From contig DATBKS010000084.1 in the NCBI GenBank assembly GCA_036555755.1, positions 1 through 15,571 of the forward strand: DNA of 15,571 bases. Direction: 5' to 3'. Both the position numbers and the translations under genes were made by a program. The stretch's first letter is position 1; each line of letters starts with the position of its first letter. Under the pieces are notes generated by a model. That model did no database searches, was not told the DNA's origin, and saw nothing but the letters and a program-made list of their open reading frames with translations. Below, piece after piece: positions 1-6,854 of the stretch. Origin of the DNA: JAICJR01 sp036555755 (GTDB lineage Bacteria > Actinomycetota > Thermoleophilia > Solirubrobacterales > Thermoleophilaceae).

Positions 1-720
1 CTGTCGGCGCTGGTGTTCGGAATCCATTCGTCGATCGACTGGACCTGGTTCGTTCCCGGCTGCGCGGTGATGGGGATCTTCGTCGCGGGCTTCGTCGCCG
101 GACGCGGGCCGCTACCCGTGCTCAGCTCGGCGGGCGGACCCGCGCTGGCGGGCGCAGGCGGACCGTCACTCCCGCGCGACTGGCGCGGCTGGCTGCTGCC
201 AAAGGACCATGTGCGCGCCGGGGCCGCGATAGCCGTGGCGCTCGTGGCGATTCTGTGCGCGTGGGCCGTGGACCAGCCCGAGCGCTCCGACTCCGCCACC
301 AACGACGCCCTCGCGCTCGTCGCGCAGGGCAGGTTCCAGGCGGCGCTCGACGAAGCGGACCACGCCCACAACCTCAACCCGCTGTCGCCCAAGCCGCTGC
401 TAGTCCGGGCGGCGGTGCAGGACTCGGCGGGCGACCACCAGCAGGCGCTCAACACCCTCGAGGCCGCCGTGATCGGGCAGCCGAGTAACCCGCAGCTCTG
501 GATCAAGCTCGGCGACTATCAGCTCAACACCATGCATCAGCCGCGCGCCGCGCTCGCGTCGCTGCAGGCGGCGCTGTATCTCGATCCGCTCGAGCAGTCG
601 GCGCAGCAGGAATTCCTCGAGGCGAGCGCGGCCGCGCGCGGGCAGAAGGTCAAGCGCCAAGGCTCCGGGTCTTCCTCCTCGCCGAGCAGCGGCGGACTCG
701 CGCCCTCGCCGGGCGAATAA
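1..720 (+). CDS. O-antigen ligase/polymerase-like membrane protein with C-terminal TPR region (5' end missing)
   Basis: The reading frame is already open at base 1 (first codons Leu-Ser-Ala-Leu) and ends at TAA 718-720, leaving 239 residues of a longer protein. The visible part begins with the end of one membrane segment containing SSIDWTWFVPG, then a hydrophobic stretch, a Pro/Gly-rich loop, and a second membrane helix near residues 72-90 (AGAAIAVALVAILCAWAV). The rest is helical and TPR-like: about three repeats between residues 100 and 215 with the typical Ala/Leu spacing (for example ALALVAQGRFQAALDEADHA and LWIKLGDYQL), then a Ser/Gly/Pro-rich tail. Wzy/WaaL-type O-antigen ligases of actinobacteria often end in this way, with a last membrane helix followed by TPRs, so I infer a surface-glycan polymerase or ligase. 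The catalytic periplasmic loop lies outside the window, so the assignment rests on the tail only. It converges with the methyltransferase, with only four bases between the stops. Confidence 0.6.
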   Translation: MSALVFGIHSSIDWTWFVPGCAVMGIFVAGFVAGRGPLPVLSSAGGPALAGAGGPSLPRDWRGWLLPKDHVRAGAAIAVALVAILCAWAVDQPERSDSATNDALALVAQGRFQAALDEADHAHNLNPLSPKPLLVRAAVQDSAGDHQQALNTLEAAVIGQPSNPQLWIKLGDYQLNTMHQPRAALASLQAALYLDPLEQSAQQEFLEASAAARGQKVKRQGSGSSSSPSSGGLAPSPGE

Positions 721-724
721 CGCG

Positions 725-1309
725 TCAGCGCCGGGCGGTCGCGAGCAGGGTGCCCTTCTCCCTGCGGATGGAGCGCACGTCGTAGCCCATCTCGGCGAGC
801 AGGCGAACCAGCGAGCGCTTGCTGAAGAAGCGGACGTGCGGCGAGAGCGGGTTGAAGCCGTTCTCGAAGCCGCTGATCAGGATCTTGAGTCCGGTGAGCC
901 GAGAGTTCGCCGGGGTGGTGACGGCGAGCGTGCCGCCGGGGCGCAGCACGCGGCGTATCTCGGACAGGAGGAGCTGGACGTCGCGCACGTGCTCGAGCGT
1001 CTCCGCGCAGAGCACGAGGTCGAACTGGGAGTCCTCGAGCGGCAGGTCCGCGTCGGGCTCGAGCTCGATGAGCTGGATGTCGTCGCCGCTCAGCCGGTGG
1101 CGGGCGCGGTCGAGGGCCACGGACGAGACGTCGGCCGCGAACAGCTTCAGCGCATCGAGCTCGGCGGTGAGGCGGCCGTCGCCGCAGCCGAGATCGAGCG
1201 CGCGCTCGGCCTGGCCCAGCGAGTGCACGAAGGCGACGAGGTGCGCCGGCGGGCCCGCGCCAAACTCCGGCACGAGCTCCCAGAGCTCGTCGTCATAACG
1301 GCTCGCCAT
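725..1309 (-). CDS. Class I SAM-dependent methyltransferase (Methyltransf_11 type)
   Basis: The protein has 194 residues. Motif I, the SAM-binding glycine loop, is ALDLGCGDGRL at about residues 37-47. The acidic end of beta-2 is FAADVS near residues 58-62. Motif II is FDLVLCAETLEHV at 96-108, and the post-II strand is RVLRPGGTLAVTTP at 120-133, the usual arrangement of the UbiE/Methyltransf_11 fold. The segment PLSPHVRFFSKRSLVRLLAEMGY (154-176) resembles the C-terminal end of methyltransferases acting on glycans, quinones or small molecules; the substrate cannot be read from the sequence. I chose ATG 1307-1309 over the GTG one codon upstream because a GGGGGAGG Shine-Dalgarno sequence lies about eight bases before the ATG. 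The gene diverges from the CGNR gene, with 65 bases between their start codons, and converges on the O-antigen-ligase-like gene. Confidence 0.85.
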   Translation of the reverse strand: MASRYDDELWELVPEFGAGPPAHLVAFVHSLGQAERALDLGCGDGRLTAELDALKLFAADVSSVALDRARHRLSGDDIQLIELEPDADLPLEDSQFDLVLCAETLEHVRDVQLLLSEIRRVLRPGGTLAVTTPANSRLTGLKILISGFENGFNPLSPHVRFFSKRSLVRLLAEMGYDVRSIRREKGTLLATARR

Positions 1310-1359
1310 CACCGGAACCTCCCCCCGTCACCACCCAAGTCAATTTGGAGGTAACGCAC

Positions 1360-1365
1360 TAGAAT
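1360..1365 (+). promoter_or_regulatory. -10 box TAGAAT of the CGNR gene, probably leaderless
   Basis: TAGAAT fits the actinobacterial -10 pattern TAnnnT and lies nine bases before ATG 1375, so transcription would start at or next to the A of the start codon. No good -35 box is visible at 16-18 bases upstream, and no Shine-Dalgarno sequence fits in the space. The leaderless reading is inference from spacing. Confidence 0.45.
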
Positions 1366-1374
1366 CAAGTCAGG

Positions 1375-1932
1375 ATGACAGACGAACTCTTATTTACCCC
1401 TCCCGGCGCCCAGCTGATCGAGGACTTCGTCAACACGAACGAGCTCGACGAGACCGACGGCGAGAAGCTGCTCGCCCCCGACGACCTGCGTGCGTGGCTC
1501 AGCGAGCGCGAGCTGCTGCCCGCCGGCGCAACGGTGGGCGACGACGATCTGGCGCGCGCGTGGCGCGTGCGCGAGGCGCTGCGAGCCCTGCTGCTGGCGA
1601 ACAACGGCGAGAAGCTCGACAAGGGCGCGGTGGCCACGCTCAACGTCGCGGCCGATGAGTCGCGGTTGCGCGTGAGCTTCGCCCCCGGCGGCGACACGGC
1701 AGAGCTCGTGCCCGACAAGCCCGACGTTCCCGGCGCCTTGTCCCGCATCCTCGCGGTGGTCTACACGGCGATGGCGGACGAGAGCTGGCACCGGCTCAAG
1801 GCGTGCCGCCTCGACGACTGCCAGTGGGCGTTCTACGACCAATCGAAGAACCGCTCGCGGACCTGGTGCAGCATGAAGGTCTGCGGCAACCGCGCGAAGG
1901 CGCGCGCGTACCGCGAGCGCCAGCGGGCGTAA
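1375..1932 (+). CDS. CGNR zinc finger / ABATE-domain protein, putative stress-type transcription regulator
   Basis: This 185-residue protein has the two-part layout of the CGNR family. The N-terminal region, residues 5-130 (FTPPGAQLIEDFVNTNE, then a helical LRAWLSERELL and WRVREALRALLLA), matches the ABATE domain, thought to sense stress ligands. The C-terminal zinc finger carries Cys144 and Cys149 (CRLDDC), the WAFYDQSKNRSRTWCS segment, and Cys165 and Cys170 in C-x4-CGNR, followed by a basic helix KARAYRERQR. All four predicted zinc ligands and the CGNR signature are intact, and length is normal for the family. Members are considered DNA-binding regulators, but few have known targets. The start follows from the family N-terminus and the nearby -10 box; a leaderless transcript is likely. 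It converges with the small Cys/His ORF, with three bases between the stops. Confidence 0.9.
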   Translation: MTDELLFTPPGAQLIEDFVNTNELDETDGEKLLAPDDLRAWLSERELLPAGATVGDDDLARAWRVREALRALLLANNGEKLDKGAVATLNVAADESRLRVSFAPGGDTAELVPDKPDVPGALSRILAVVYTAMADESWHRLKACRLDDCQWAFYDQSKNRSRTWCSMKVCGNRAKARAYRERQRA

Positions 1933-1935
1933 GCG

Positions 1936-2136
1936 CTATTTGCTGAACTGCGTGAACGCGATCCGCGCGTGCTTGTGAGAGCAGCGCGTGCGGAAGGAGA
2001 TCTCGCTCGCGGCGTGCCGGCGGCAGTGCCAGCCCTTCGGCCCGATGTCCGGCTGGCTCGCGTCGTCAGGACGAGTGTTGTGGCCGGGATCCGCGCGGCC
2101 GGGTGGTACCCGCGGGCGCCGGGTTGCAGGCCGCAA
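1936..2136 (-). CDS. Small Cys/His-rich protein of unknown function (start uncertain)
   Basis: The 66-codon minus-strand frame runs from TTG 2134-2136 to TAG 1936-1938. I do not recognise the protein. The case for coding is base composition: in its last 34 codons I count 32 with G or C in the third position (94%), against about 53% and 56% at the first and second positions, the pattern of real genes here. The first half is weaker. The conserved-looking end reads GWHCRRHAASEISF followed by RTRCSHKHARIAFTQFSK, giving C-x3-H and C-x2-H-x-H groups, a plausible zinc site. A stop codon directly precedes the TTG, no ATG or GTG start is available in frame, and no Shine-Dalgarno sequence is seen. It could therefore be a short gene with a TTG start or the surviving 3' end of a longer, frameshifted gene. 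Confidence 0.45.
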   Translation of the reverse strand: MRPATRRPRVPPGRADPGHNTRPDDASQPDIGPKGWHCRRHAASEISFRTRCSHKHARIAFTQFSK

Positions 2137-2202
2137 TCTTTAAGAACAGGTTGCGCATCTTCCCCGATCAGGTGGTGTTTTCCCGGACACATCACGATCC
2201 CT

Positions 2203-2209
2203 GGGAGGG
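2203..2209 (+). promoter_or_regulatory. Ribosome binding site GGGAGGG that fixes the RTX start
   Basis: GGGAGGG lies five bases before ATG 2215. It decides the start: the same frame is open back to 1969, but the upstream part has no signal peptide, lacks coding composition and overlaps the minus-strand small ORF. Confidence 0.7.
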
Positions 2210-2214
2210 TCAAT

Positions 2215-3171
2215 ATGAAGGGACTGGGCGCGCGCCTTCTCGGCGCAGTGGCTCTGTGCATCGCTCTTGGCGCCGTGTTCGCGGCGGCGGCGATGGCGGC
2301 CACGATCATCGGTACGCAGCACCGTGATCACCTGAGAGGAACGGCGGACAACGACACGATCACGGCACTCGCAGGCCGCGACGTCGTGCGCGCGTTCGCC
2401 GGCGACGACAACGTGAGCGGCGGCCGCGGGCTGGACCGGTTGTACGGAGGCCTCGGCAACGACACGATGGACGGCGGCCAGGGTCTCGACCTCGTCTTCG
2501 GCGGGCCCGGCGACGACAACCTGTCCGGCGGCGAGGGGCTCGACTTCCTCTTCGGTGGCCCCGGCAACGACCAGCTGCACGGCAACATCGGGCGCGACCG
2601 TCTCTACGGCGGACCCGGCGATGACGTGCTCACCGGCAACCCCGGCATCGGCCGTGACCGCATGTTCGGCGGGCCGGGCAACGATCAGATCAACGGCGGC
2701 AACGGTCGCGACCGGATCCATGGCGGCGACGGCGACGACGTGACGAACGGCGCCGACCGCGCCGACCTGATGTCCGGCGGCGCCGGCAACGATCAGCAGC
2801 ACGGCGGCAACGGGAACGACCTGATCTTCGCGAACCAGGGCAACGACGAGACCTGGGGCGACGACGGGAACGACAACCTGTGGGCGCTGTCGCGCAAGGA
2901 CGTGACCGGGCCGAACGACACGTCCGGCGACACCCTCCACGGCGGAAACGGCAACGACCGCTTCCACACCCGTGACGGCGAGCAGGACAACATCGACTGC
3001 GGCGACGGCTTCGACCGCGTCCTGGCCGACTTCCAGGACGTGATCGTCGACGCCACTGCGACGAACCCGAACGGCTCATGCGAGCAGGTCATTCGCAAGC
3101 AGCCGAACTCGACGGACCAGAACGAGGAGAACAAGTTCCAGGATCCGTCGGAGGACAACCGCACGCACTAG
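2215..3171 (+). CDS. Secreted RTX-type (hemolysin-type) calcium-binding repeat protein
   Basis: The protein has 318 residues. Residues 1-29 are a Sec signal peptide: a basic start (MKGLGARLL), a hydrophobic core and AMA-A before the mature part. From about residue 40 to 265 it consists of nonapeptide repeats of the RTX kind GGxGxDxLx, for example GGLGNDTMD, GGPGDDNLS, GGPGNDQLH, GGPGDDVLT and GGNGNDRFH. These bind Ca2+ between turns of a parallel beta roll. Several repeats have the variant G-x-G-L-D-x-x-F/Y-G-G. The C-terminal 50 residues are non-repetitive and acidic, with Cys262 and Cys289 that may form a disulfide. No toxin or enzyme domain is visible, and no type I secretion genes lie nearby, so Sec export and a structural or calcium-dependent surface role are more likely than a toxin. 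It is monocistronic, with a strong terminator about 30 bases after the stop. Confidence 0.88.
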   Translation: MKGLGARLLGAVALCIALGAVFAAAAMAATIIGTQHRDHLRGTADNDTITALAGRDVVRAFAGDDNVSGGRGLDRLYGGLGNDTMDGGQGLDLVFGGPGDDNLSGGEGLDFLFGGPGNDQLHGNIGRDRLYGGPGDDVLTGNPGIGRDRMFGGPGNDQINGGNGRDRIHGGDGDDVTNGADRADLMSGGAGNDQQHGGNGNDLIFANQGNDETWGDDGNDNLWALSRKDVTGPNDTSGDTLHGGNGNDRFHTRDGEQDNIDCGDGFDRVLADFQDVIVDATATNPNGSCEQVIRKQPNSTDQNEENKFQDPSEDNRTH

Positions 3172-3199
3172 GCACGTCGGACTCTCCTGTGTGCGAGTC

Positions 3200-3235
3200 G
3201 AGAAGGGCCCCGCTGCGGCGGGGCCCTTTCTCTTT
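3200..3235 (+). terminator. Rho-independent terminator between RTX and GNAT genes
   Basis: The arms AAGGGCCCCGC (3203-3213) and GCGGGGCCCTT (3218-3228) are perfectly complementary around the loop TGCG. The plus strand continues with TTTCTCTTT. On the minus strand the same hairpin is followed by a poorer TTCTCG, so it may also stop the convergent GNAT transcript, less efficiently. Confidence 0.85.
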
Positions 3236-3237
3236 GG

Positions 3238-3735
3238 TCAGCGCAGCTCGCCGGGCATCAGCGAGAACATCGTGATGTCCACGCGCTCCCCCTTCATCTC
3301 CGCGAACGAGCGCAGGAGGCCCTCGCGCGTGAAGCCCACCCGCTCCGCCACGCGCTCCGAGCCAACGTTGCCCGGCAGCGTGTGCAGCTGGATGCGGACG
3401 AGGTGGAGCTGTTCGAACGCCCACTCGCAGATCAGCCGCACGGCACGCGTGGCCACTCCACGACCGCGCGCGTGGGCGCCGACCCAGTAGCCCACCTCGC
3501 CAACCACCGGCTCCGGCAGCCGGAAGCCGACCGCCCCGAGCAGCTCGTCGCTCGAAGCGTCGGTCACCGCCAGGGCCAGCTCGTGGAAGCGGCCGGCGAG
3601 CACGTCGCCGATGAACGCGCGCGCGTCGTCCTCGGCGTACGGCGACGGCACGTTCGTCCAGCGCGGGATCTCCGGGTCCTGGCAGATCGCCGCGACCGCG
3701 GGCACGTCATCCTCGCGCCAGCGGCGCAGAGTCAC
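3238..3735 (-). CDS. GNAT-family N-acetyltransferase (RimJ/RimL-like)
   Basis: This 165-residue protein has the layout of the Acetyltransf_3 branch of GNAT enzymes. It begins TLRRWREDDVPAVAAICQDPEI and has the beta-strand LLGAVGF (66-71). Next come GEVGYWVGAHARGRGVATRAV (79-99), where the R-G-x-G-x-A loop binds the acetyl-CoA pyrophosphate, and the late NVGSERVAERVGFTREGLLR (123-142) typical of RimJ/RimL-like enzymes. The acceptor is unknown; family members modify ribosomal protein N-termini, antibiotics or small amines. The start is GTG 3733-3735. Homologues usually have a few more N-terminal residues, and here LTDGVV is encoded just upstream in frame, but no ATG, GTG or TTG is available for it without going far into the sugar-transferase gene. 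It follows that gene by 44 bases on the same strand, so co-transcription is likely. Confidence 0.85.
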   Translation of the reverse strand: MTLRRWREDDVPAVAAICQDPEIPRWTNVPSPYAEDDARAFIGDVLAGRFHELALAVTDASSDELLGAVGFRLPEPVVGEVGYWVGAHARGRGVATRAVRLICEWAFEQLHLVRIQLHTLPGNVGSERVAERVGFTREGLLRSFAEMKGERVDITMFSLMPGELR

Positions 3736-3779
3736 GACCCCGTCGGTGAGCGGCTCGGCCGGGTCGGGTGCCCGGTGGG

Positions 3780-5267
3780 CTACCAGGCGCCCTTGGCCTT
3801 GATGACGGCCGGGATCGTCTTCAGCAGGATGCTCAGGTCGAGGAACACCGACCAGTTCTCCAGATAGAGAAAGTCGAGCCGGACGAGCTCGTCGAAGTCG
3901 AGCTCAGAGCGTCCGGACACCTGCCACAGCCCGGTCAGACCCGGAAGCACGAGGTAGCGCTTGCGGTGCCAGTCGAGCAGACGGTCGAAGTCCCGCTGCG
4001 GCAGCGGGCGCGGGCCGACGAGCGACATCTCTCCGCGCAGCACGTTCCAGAGCTGCGGCAGCTCGTCGAGCGACCAGCGGCGCAGGAACTGCCCCACCGG
4101 CGTCACGCGCGGGTCGCGCTTGATCTTGAAGATCGCGCCGCCGACCTCGTTGTGCTTCTCGAGCTCGGGCTGCCGGTGCTCCGCGTCCTCGTACATCGTG
4201 CGGAACTTGAGACAGGGGAACGGCTCGCCCGCGATGCCCGGCCGCATCGAGCGGTAGATCACGCCGCCGCGCGAGGTGAGCTTCACCGCGAGCGCGCTGA
4301 GCAGCATCACCGGCGAGAAGAGAATCAGCAGCACCACCGACCCGACGATGTCGAACGCGCGCTTGACGGCCCAGTCGACGCCGTCGAACACCGGCGGCTT
4401 GAGCTCGAACAGCGGCAGCGTCTGGCCGGGCACGAACTCAACCCGGTCCATGAGGATCTCCATCGTCGACGGCGCCACGCGCACGCGCACCCCGTGACGG
4501 TGGCAGCGGTCCACCAGTTCGACGGCCTCACTCTGGGGAAAGTCGGGATCGGCGATGAGCACCTCGTCGATGTCGCCGAAGTAGCGGTCGATCTGCTCGA
4601 GCGGGCCGAGGTTCCTGAGGCCGTTCTCGGGCAGCGGGGTGAGCGACACGAAGCCCACCGGCTCGACCTCGGGGTGCTTGCCGCCGCCGAGCATCGCGGC
4701 CACCTCCTGGATGTGGGGGCCCGAGCCGACGAGCACCGCGCGGCGCCGGTAGCCGGCCGCGCGCAGCATCGCCCCGCTCGCTTTCTCGAAGCCCCAGCGG
4801 AATGCCGAGACGTAGATCAGAGCGAAGAAGAGCGACCCGTAGAAGATGTAGTACGAGCTGAACTGACCGCCCTCGACCACGGCGTAGATCAGCGAGACGA
4901 TCATCACCTCGAACAGCGATCCGATCACGCGCGCGAAGCCGGGTCGGATCGCGCGCGGACCGTAGAGGCGCGAGCGCGCGAACAGCAGGATGGTGACGAG
5001 GCAGGCGAGCGGCGCGACGTCCCAGGCCTGGTGGAACGAGAGGACGATGTCCGACTTGCCGCGCACCGCGGCCTTGACCTCGAGGGCGGTCCAGATCGCG
5101 AGGAAGACGCCGACCGCGTCGAGCGTGACGAGGCAGGCCACGCGGGCGATGGTGCGGCCGGTCTCGAGGCGAAGCAGCAGCGGCTTGCGCGCGCGCACGT
5201 CCCGAGGCGGGAGCACGACTGGCGCCGACTTCACCTCTTCCAGATGTCTCACAAGCCCGTTGGCCAT
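3780..5267 (-). CDS. Polyprenyl-phosphate sugar phosphotransferase (WcaJ/WbaP-type initiating glycosyltransferase)
   Basis: The enzyme transfers a sugar-1-phosphate from a nucleotide sugar to undecaprenyl phosphate in the inner membrane, the first step of exopolysaccharide or O-antigen assembly. The 495-residue length is typical of the large polytopic form. Residues 42-65, 83-97, 115-133 and 138-156 are membrane segments. Residues 170-290 form a Rossmann-like (CoA-binding-like) domain with RRRAVLVGSGPHIQEVA. Residue 301 onward is the Bac_transf catalytic domain: KRAFDIVGSVVLLILFSPV, a re-entrant membrane helix, then KFRTM (354-358), SLDELPQ with the Asp401-Glu402 catalytic dyad, SLVGPRPLP (415-423) and PGLTGLWQVSGR (442-453). 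All key motifs are present. The start is ATG 5265-5267 with AGGG five bases before it. The nucleotide sugar used is not predictable. The GNAT gene follows in the same direction. Confidence 0.93.
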   Translation of the reverse strand: MANGLVRHLEEVKSAPVVLPPRDVRARKPLLLRLETGRTIARVACLVTLDAVGVFLAIWTALEVKAAVRGKSDIVLSFHQAWDVAPLACLVTILLFARSRLYGPRAIRPGFARVIGSLFEVMIVSLIYAVVEGGQFSSYYIFYGSLFFALIYVSAFRWGFEKASGAMLRAAGYRRRAVLVGSGPHIQEVAAMLGGGKHPEVEPVGFVSLTPLPENGLRNLGPLEQIDRYFGDIDEVLIADPDFPQSEAVELVDRCHRHGVRVRVAPSTMEILMDRVEFVPGQTLPLFELKPPVFDGVDWAVKRAFDIVGSVVLLILFSPVMLLSALAVKLTSRGGVIYRSMRPGIAGEPFPCLKFRTMYEDAEHRQPELEKHNEVGGAIFKIKRDPRVTPVGQFLRRWSLDELPQLWNVLRGEMSLVGPRPLPQRDFDRLLDWHRKRYLVLPGLTGLWQVSGRSELDFDELVRLDFLYLENWSVFLDLSILLKTIPAVIKAKGAW

Positions 5268-5302
5268 CCTCGCCCTGCCCTAAAAAACCTGTCCGGCGCA
5301 GA

Positions 5303-5308
5303 AATGTA
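5303..5308 (-). promoter_or_regulatory. Possible -10 box TACATT of the sugar transferase operon
   Basis: On the minus strand TACATT fits TAnnnT and would give a leader of about 30 bases before ATG 5267. No recognisable -35 box is found at normal spacing, so the call is weak. Confidence 0.25.
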
Positions 5309-5444
5309 TCGGTGCGCACACGATTGCGAGCGCGCTTGCGCCGAATTTCCCAGAACCGACTCTAGAGATCGAGAATCGAGGGAGCCCCCCTTGTGCGGGA
5401 GTGATGCTCGCCTCTGGGTGGTCGGGCCAGGACCGAAGGGTTAC

Positions 5445-5473
5445 AGCGGAACGGAGCGGAACTTGTTCCGAAC
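5445..5473. promoter_or_regulatory. Phased GGAAC/GTTCC repeat array, candidate operator upstream of the flavoprotein gene
   Basis: AGCGGAAC occurs at 5445-5452 and again at 5455-5462, exactly ten bases apart. The second copy pairs with GTTCCG at 5465-5470 to make CGGAAC-tt-GTTCCG, and GTTCCGAAC (5465-5473) is a further overlapping inverted repeat. Three or four half-sites on one face of the helix suggest a dimeric regulator. The two-base spacer rules out the usual actinobacterial LexA box, GAAC-N4-GTTC. The array ends about 95 bases before ATG 5569. Confidence 0.45.
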
Positions 5474-5568
5474 GTACATCGGATCTGCGGATTTCGCCAG
5501 CGCTGATCGTCAATGCGCGGGCCGGCGGCAGCCTTGACTCCCGCCCTGGCGAGGGCGATGCTGGCTGC

Positions 5569-6783
5569 ATGGACTCTTACGACGCGGTTGTGGTTGGCGC
5601 CAGTACGGCCGGCTGCACCGCCGCCCGCTTCCTGGCCTTCGCGGGCGCGCGTGTTGCGCTTGTCGAGCGGCGGCCCGACCCCGACGCATACAAGACCGTC
5701 TGCACCCACTACATCCAGCCAAGCGCGACTCCGACCATCGAACACCTCGGCCTGGCGCCTCTGATCGAGGAGCGCGGGGCGGTGCGCAACAGCATCGACC
5801 TGTGGACTCCGTACAGCGGCTGGATCCGCCCTCAGGGCGAGTTCCCCTACGGCTACAACGTCACTCGGCGCACGCTCGACCCGCTGTTGCGCAAGCTCGC
5901 GGCCGACACGCCGGGCGTCGATTTCATGCCCGGCCAGTCCGTTGTCGCGCTGCGCCAGAACGGGCGCGTGTCGGGTGTCGAGATCGAGGACACCTCGCGC
6001 GTGCGGCGCTCGCTCGATGCGCGCGTGGTCGTGGCCGCCGACGGGCGCGACTCGGGCTTGGCCCGTCTCGCCGGCGTGCCCGGGCGCGTGCGCCCGCACC
6101 GGCGCTTCTTCTACTGGTCCTACTGGAGCGGGTTCGAGCCCGGCAACACGCGTTCGCGCATGTGGTTCATGGAGCCCGACTGCGCGTACACGTTCCCCAA
6201 CGAGGACGGGCTGGCGATCGTGCTCGTGGCGCCGCACGAGTCGCGGCTGCCCGAGTTCCGCGAGGACCTCGAGGGCGCGTACATGCGCTACCTCGCCGCG
6301 CTGCCGGACGCGCCCGATTTCTCCGGTGCCACGCGTGAGGGCAAGATGATCGGGAAGCTCAAGCTGCCGAACGTAATGCGGCCCGCCGCCGCGCCCGGCA
6401 TCGCGTTCGTCGGCGATGCCGCCCTGGCGAGCGACCCGCTGTGGGGCGTGGGGTGCGGCTGGGCGTTCCAGAGCGCGGAGTGGATGGCGGAGTCCATCGG
6501 ACCGGCGCTCGCCGGCGACGGCGACGTGGACGTGGACGCTGCGTTGTCGCGCTACCGGAAGATCCACCGACGGCGGCTCGGCCCGCACCACTTCCTGATC
6601 GCGGACCTCGCTTCGGCGCGCCCGGCGAACCCGTTCGAGAAGGCGATGTACCGGGCGGCGGCGCACGATCCGCGCGTGTACGCGGCGTTCGAGGCGGTGG
6701 GCGCACGTCGCAAGTCCCCGGCCGTGACGTTCAACCCGCGCGTGCTCGCCGGGATCCTTCGGCCCGAAAAAGTCCGCTCCTAG
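5569..6783 (+). CDS. FAD-dependent oxidoreductase of the geranylgeranyl reductase / aromatic monooxygenase superfamily
   Basis: The protein has 404 residues. The N-terminal dinucleotide-binding fold is DAVVVGASTAGCTAARFLA (residues 5-23), with GASTAG in place of GxGxxG, a variant known in a subfamily of these flavoproteins. It is followed by the acidic end of beta-2, VALVERR (29-35). The second FAD motif ARVVVAADGRDSGLARLAGV (151-170) corresponds to the DG motif, and GIAFVGDAALASDPLWGVGCGWAFQSAEWMAE (277-308) carries the GD motif that holds the FAD ribityl chain. This arrangement is shared by geranylgeranyl reductases, aromatic hydroxylases and flavin halogenases. I see no halogenase WxWxIP motif. 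The substrate is unknown. The start is ATG 5569, placed five codons before the first beta-strand as in relatives; its Shine-Dalgarno (GAGGG, 13 bases upstream) is far away. The phased repeat array upstream may control it. Confidence 0.82.
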   Translation: MDSYDAVVVGASTAGCTAARFLAFAGARVALVERRPDPDAYKTVCTHYIQPSATPTIEHLGLAPLIEERGAVRNSIDLWTPYSGWIRPQGEFPYGYNVTRRTLDPLLRKLAADTPGVDFMPGQSVVALRQNGRVSGVEIEDTSRVRRSLDARVVVAADGRDSGLARLAGVPGRVRPHRRFFYWSYWSGFEPGNTRSRMWFMEPDCAYTFPNEDGLAIVLVAPHESRLPEFREDLEGAYMRYLAALPDAPDFSGATREGKMIGKLKLPNVMRPAAAPGIAFVGDAALASDPLWGVGCGWAFQSAEWMAESIGPALAGDGDVDVDAALSRYRKIHRRRLGPHHFLIADLASARPANPFEKAMYRAAAHDPRVYAAFEAVGARRKSPAVTFNPRVLAGILRPEKVRS

Positions 6784-6854
6784 CGGGAATTTGACGCCGC
6801 TCGCGGTATTGCCGGGGGGCGAAACCGGCCGCATTCTGGACTTCGGGCAGGGGA

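Larger units (their letters stand above)
5268..5568. other. Divergent intergenic region between sugar transferase and flavoprotein genes
   Basis: These 301 bases hold no convincing gene: the open frames on either strand lack the third-position GC bias of the neighbours. It is less GC-rich than the flanks. Contents seen are a T6 tract (minus strand, 5282-5287), the possible -10 box TACATT (minus, 5303-5308), the palindrome CTCTAGAG (5360-5367), a short tandem ATCGAGA/ATCGAGG (5368-5381), and the phased repeat array at 5445-5473. It probably carries both divergent promoters and a regulator binding site. Confidence 0.6.

Noticed and set aside
1969..2214. In-frame N-terminal extension of the RTX gene on the plus strand
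   Set aside because: It would bury the signal peptide inside the protein, lacks coding composition and is antisense to a better-supported small ORF; ATG 2215 has a good ribosome binding site.
2328..3010. DNA tandem repeat or CRISPR-like array in the RTX region
   Set aside because: The periodicity comes from codons for the GGxGxDxLx protein repeat; DNA units are divergent and have no spacer structure.
5458..5469. LexA (SOS) box at GGAAC-tt-GTTCC
   Set aside because: Actinobacterial LexA sites have four bases between GAAC and GTTC; here there are two.
3768..5537. 589-codon open frame on the plus strand across the sugar transferase gene
   Set aside because: It is a shadow frame with low-complexity Arg/His/Glu-rich translation and no domain; the minus-strand gene has every family motif.
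6774..6786. Small hairpin CCGCT/AGCGG around the flavoprotein stop codon
   Set aside because: Only five pairs, overlaps the stop codon and has no T-run; too weak to call a terminator.
5362..6834. 490-codon open frame on the minus strand across the flavoprotein gene
   Set aside because: It is a shadow of a clearly recognisable plus-strand gene; long antisense frames are expected at this GC content.
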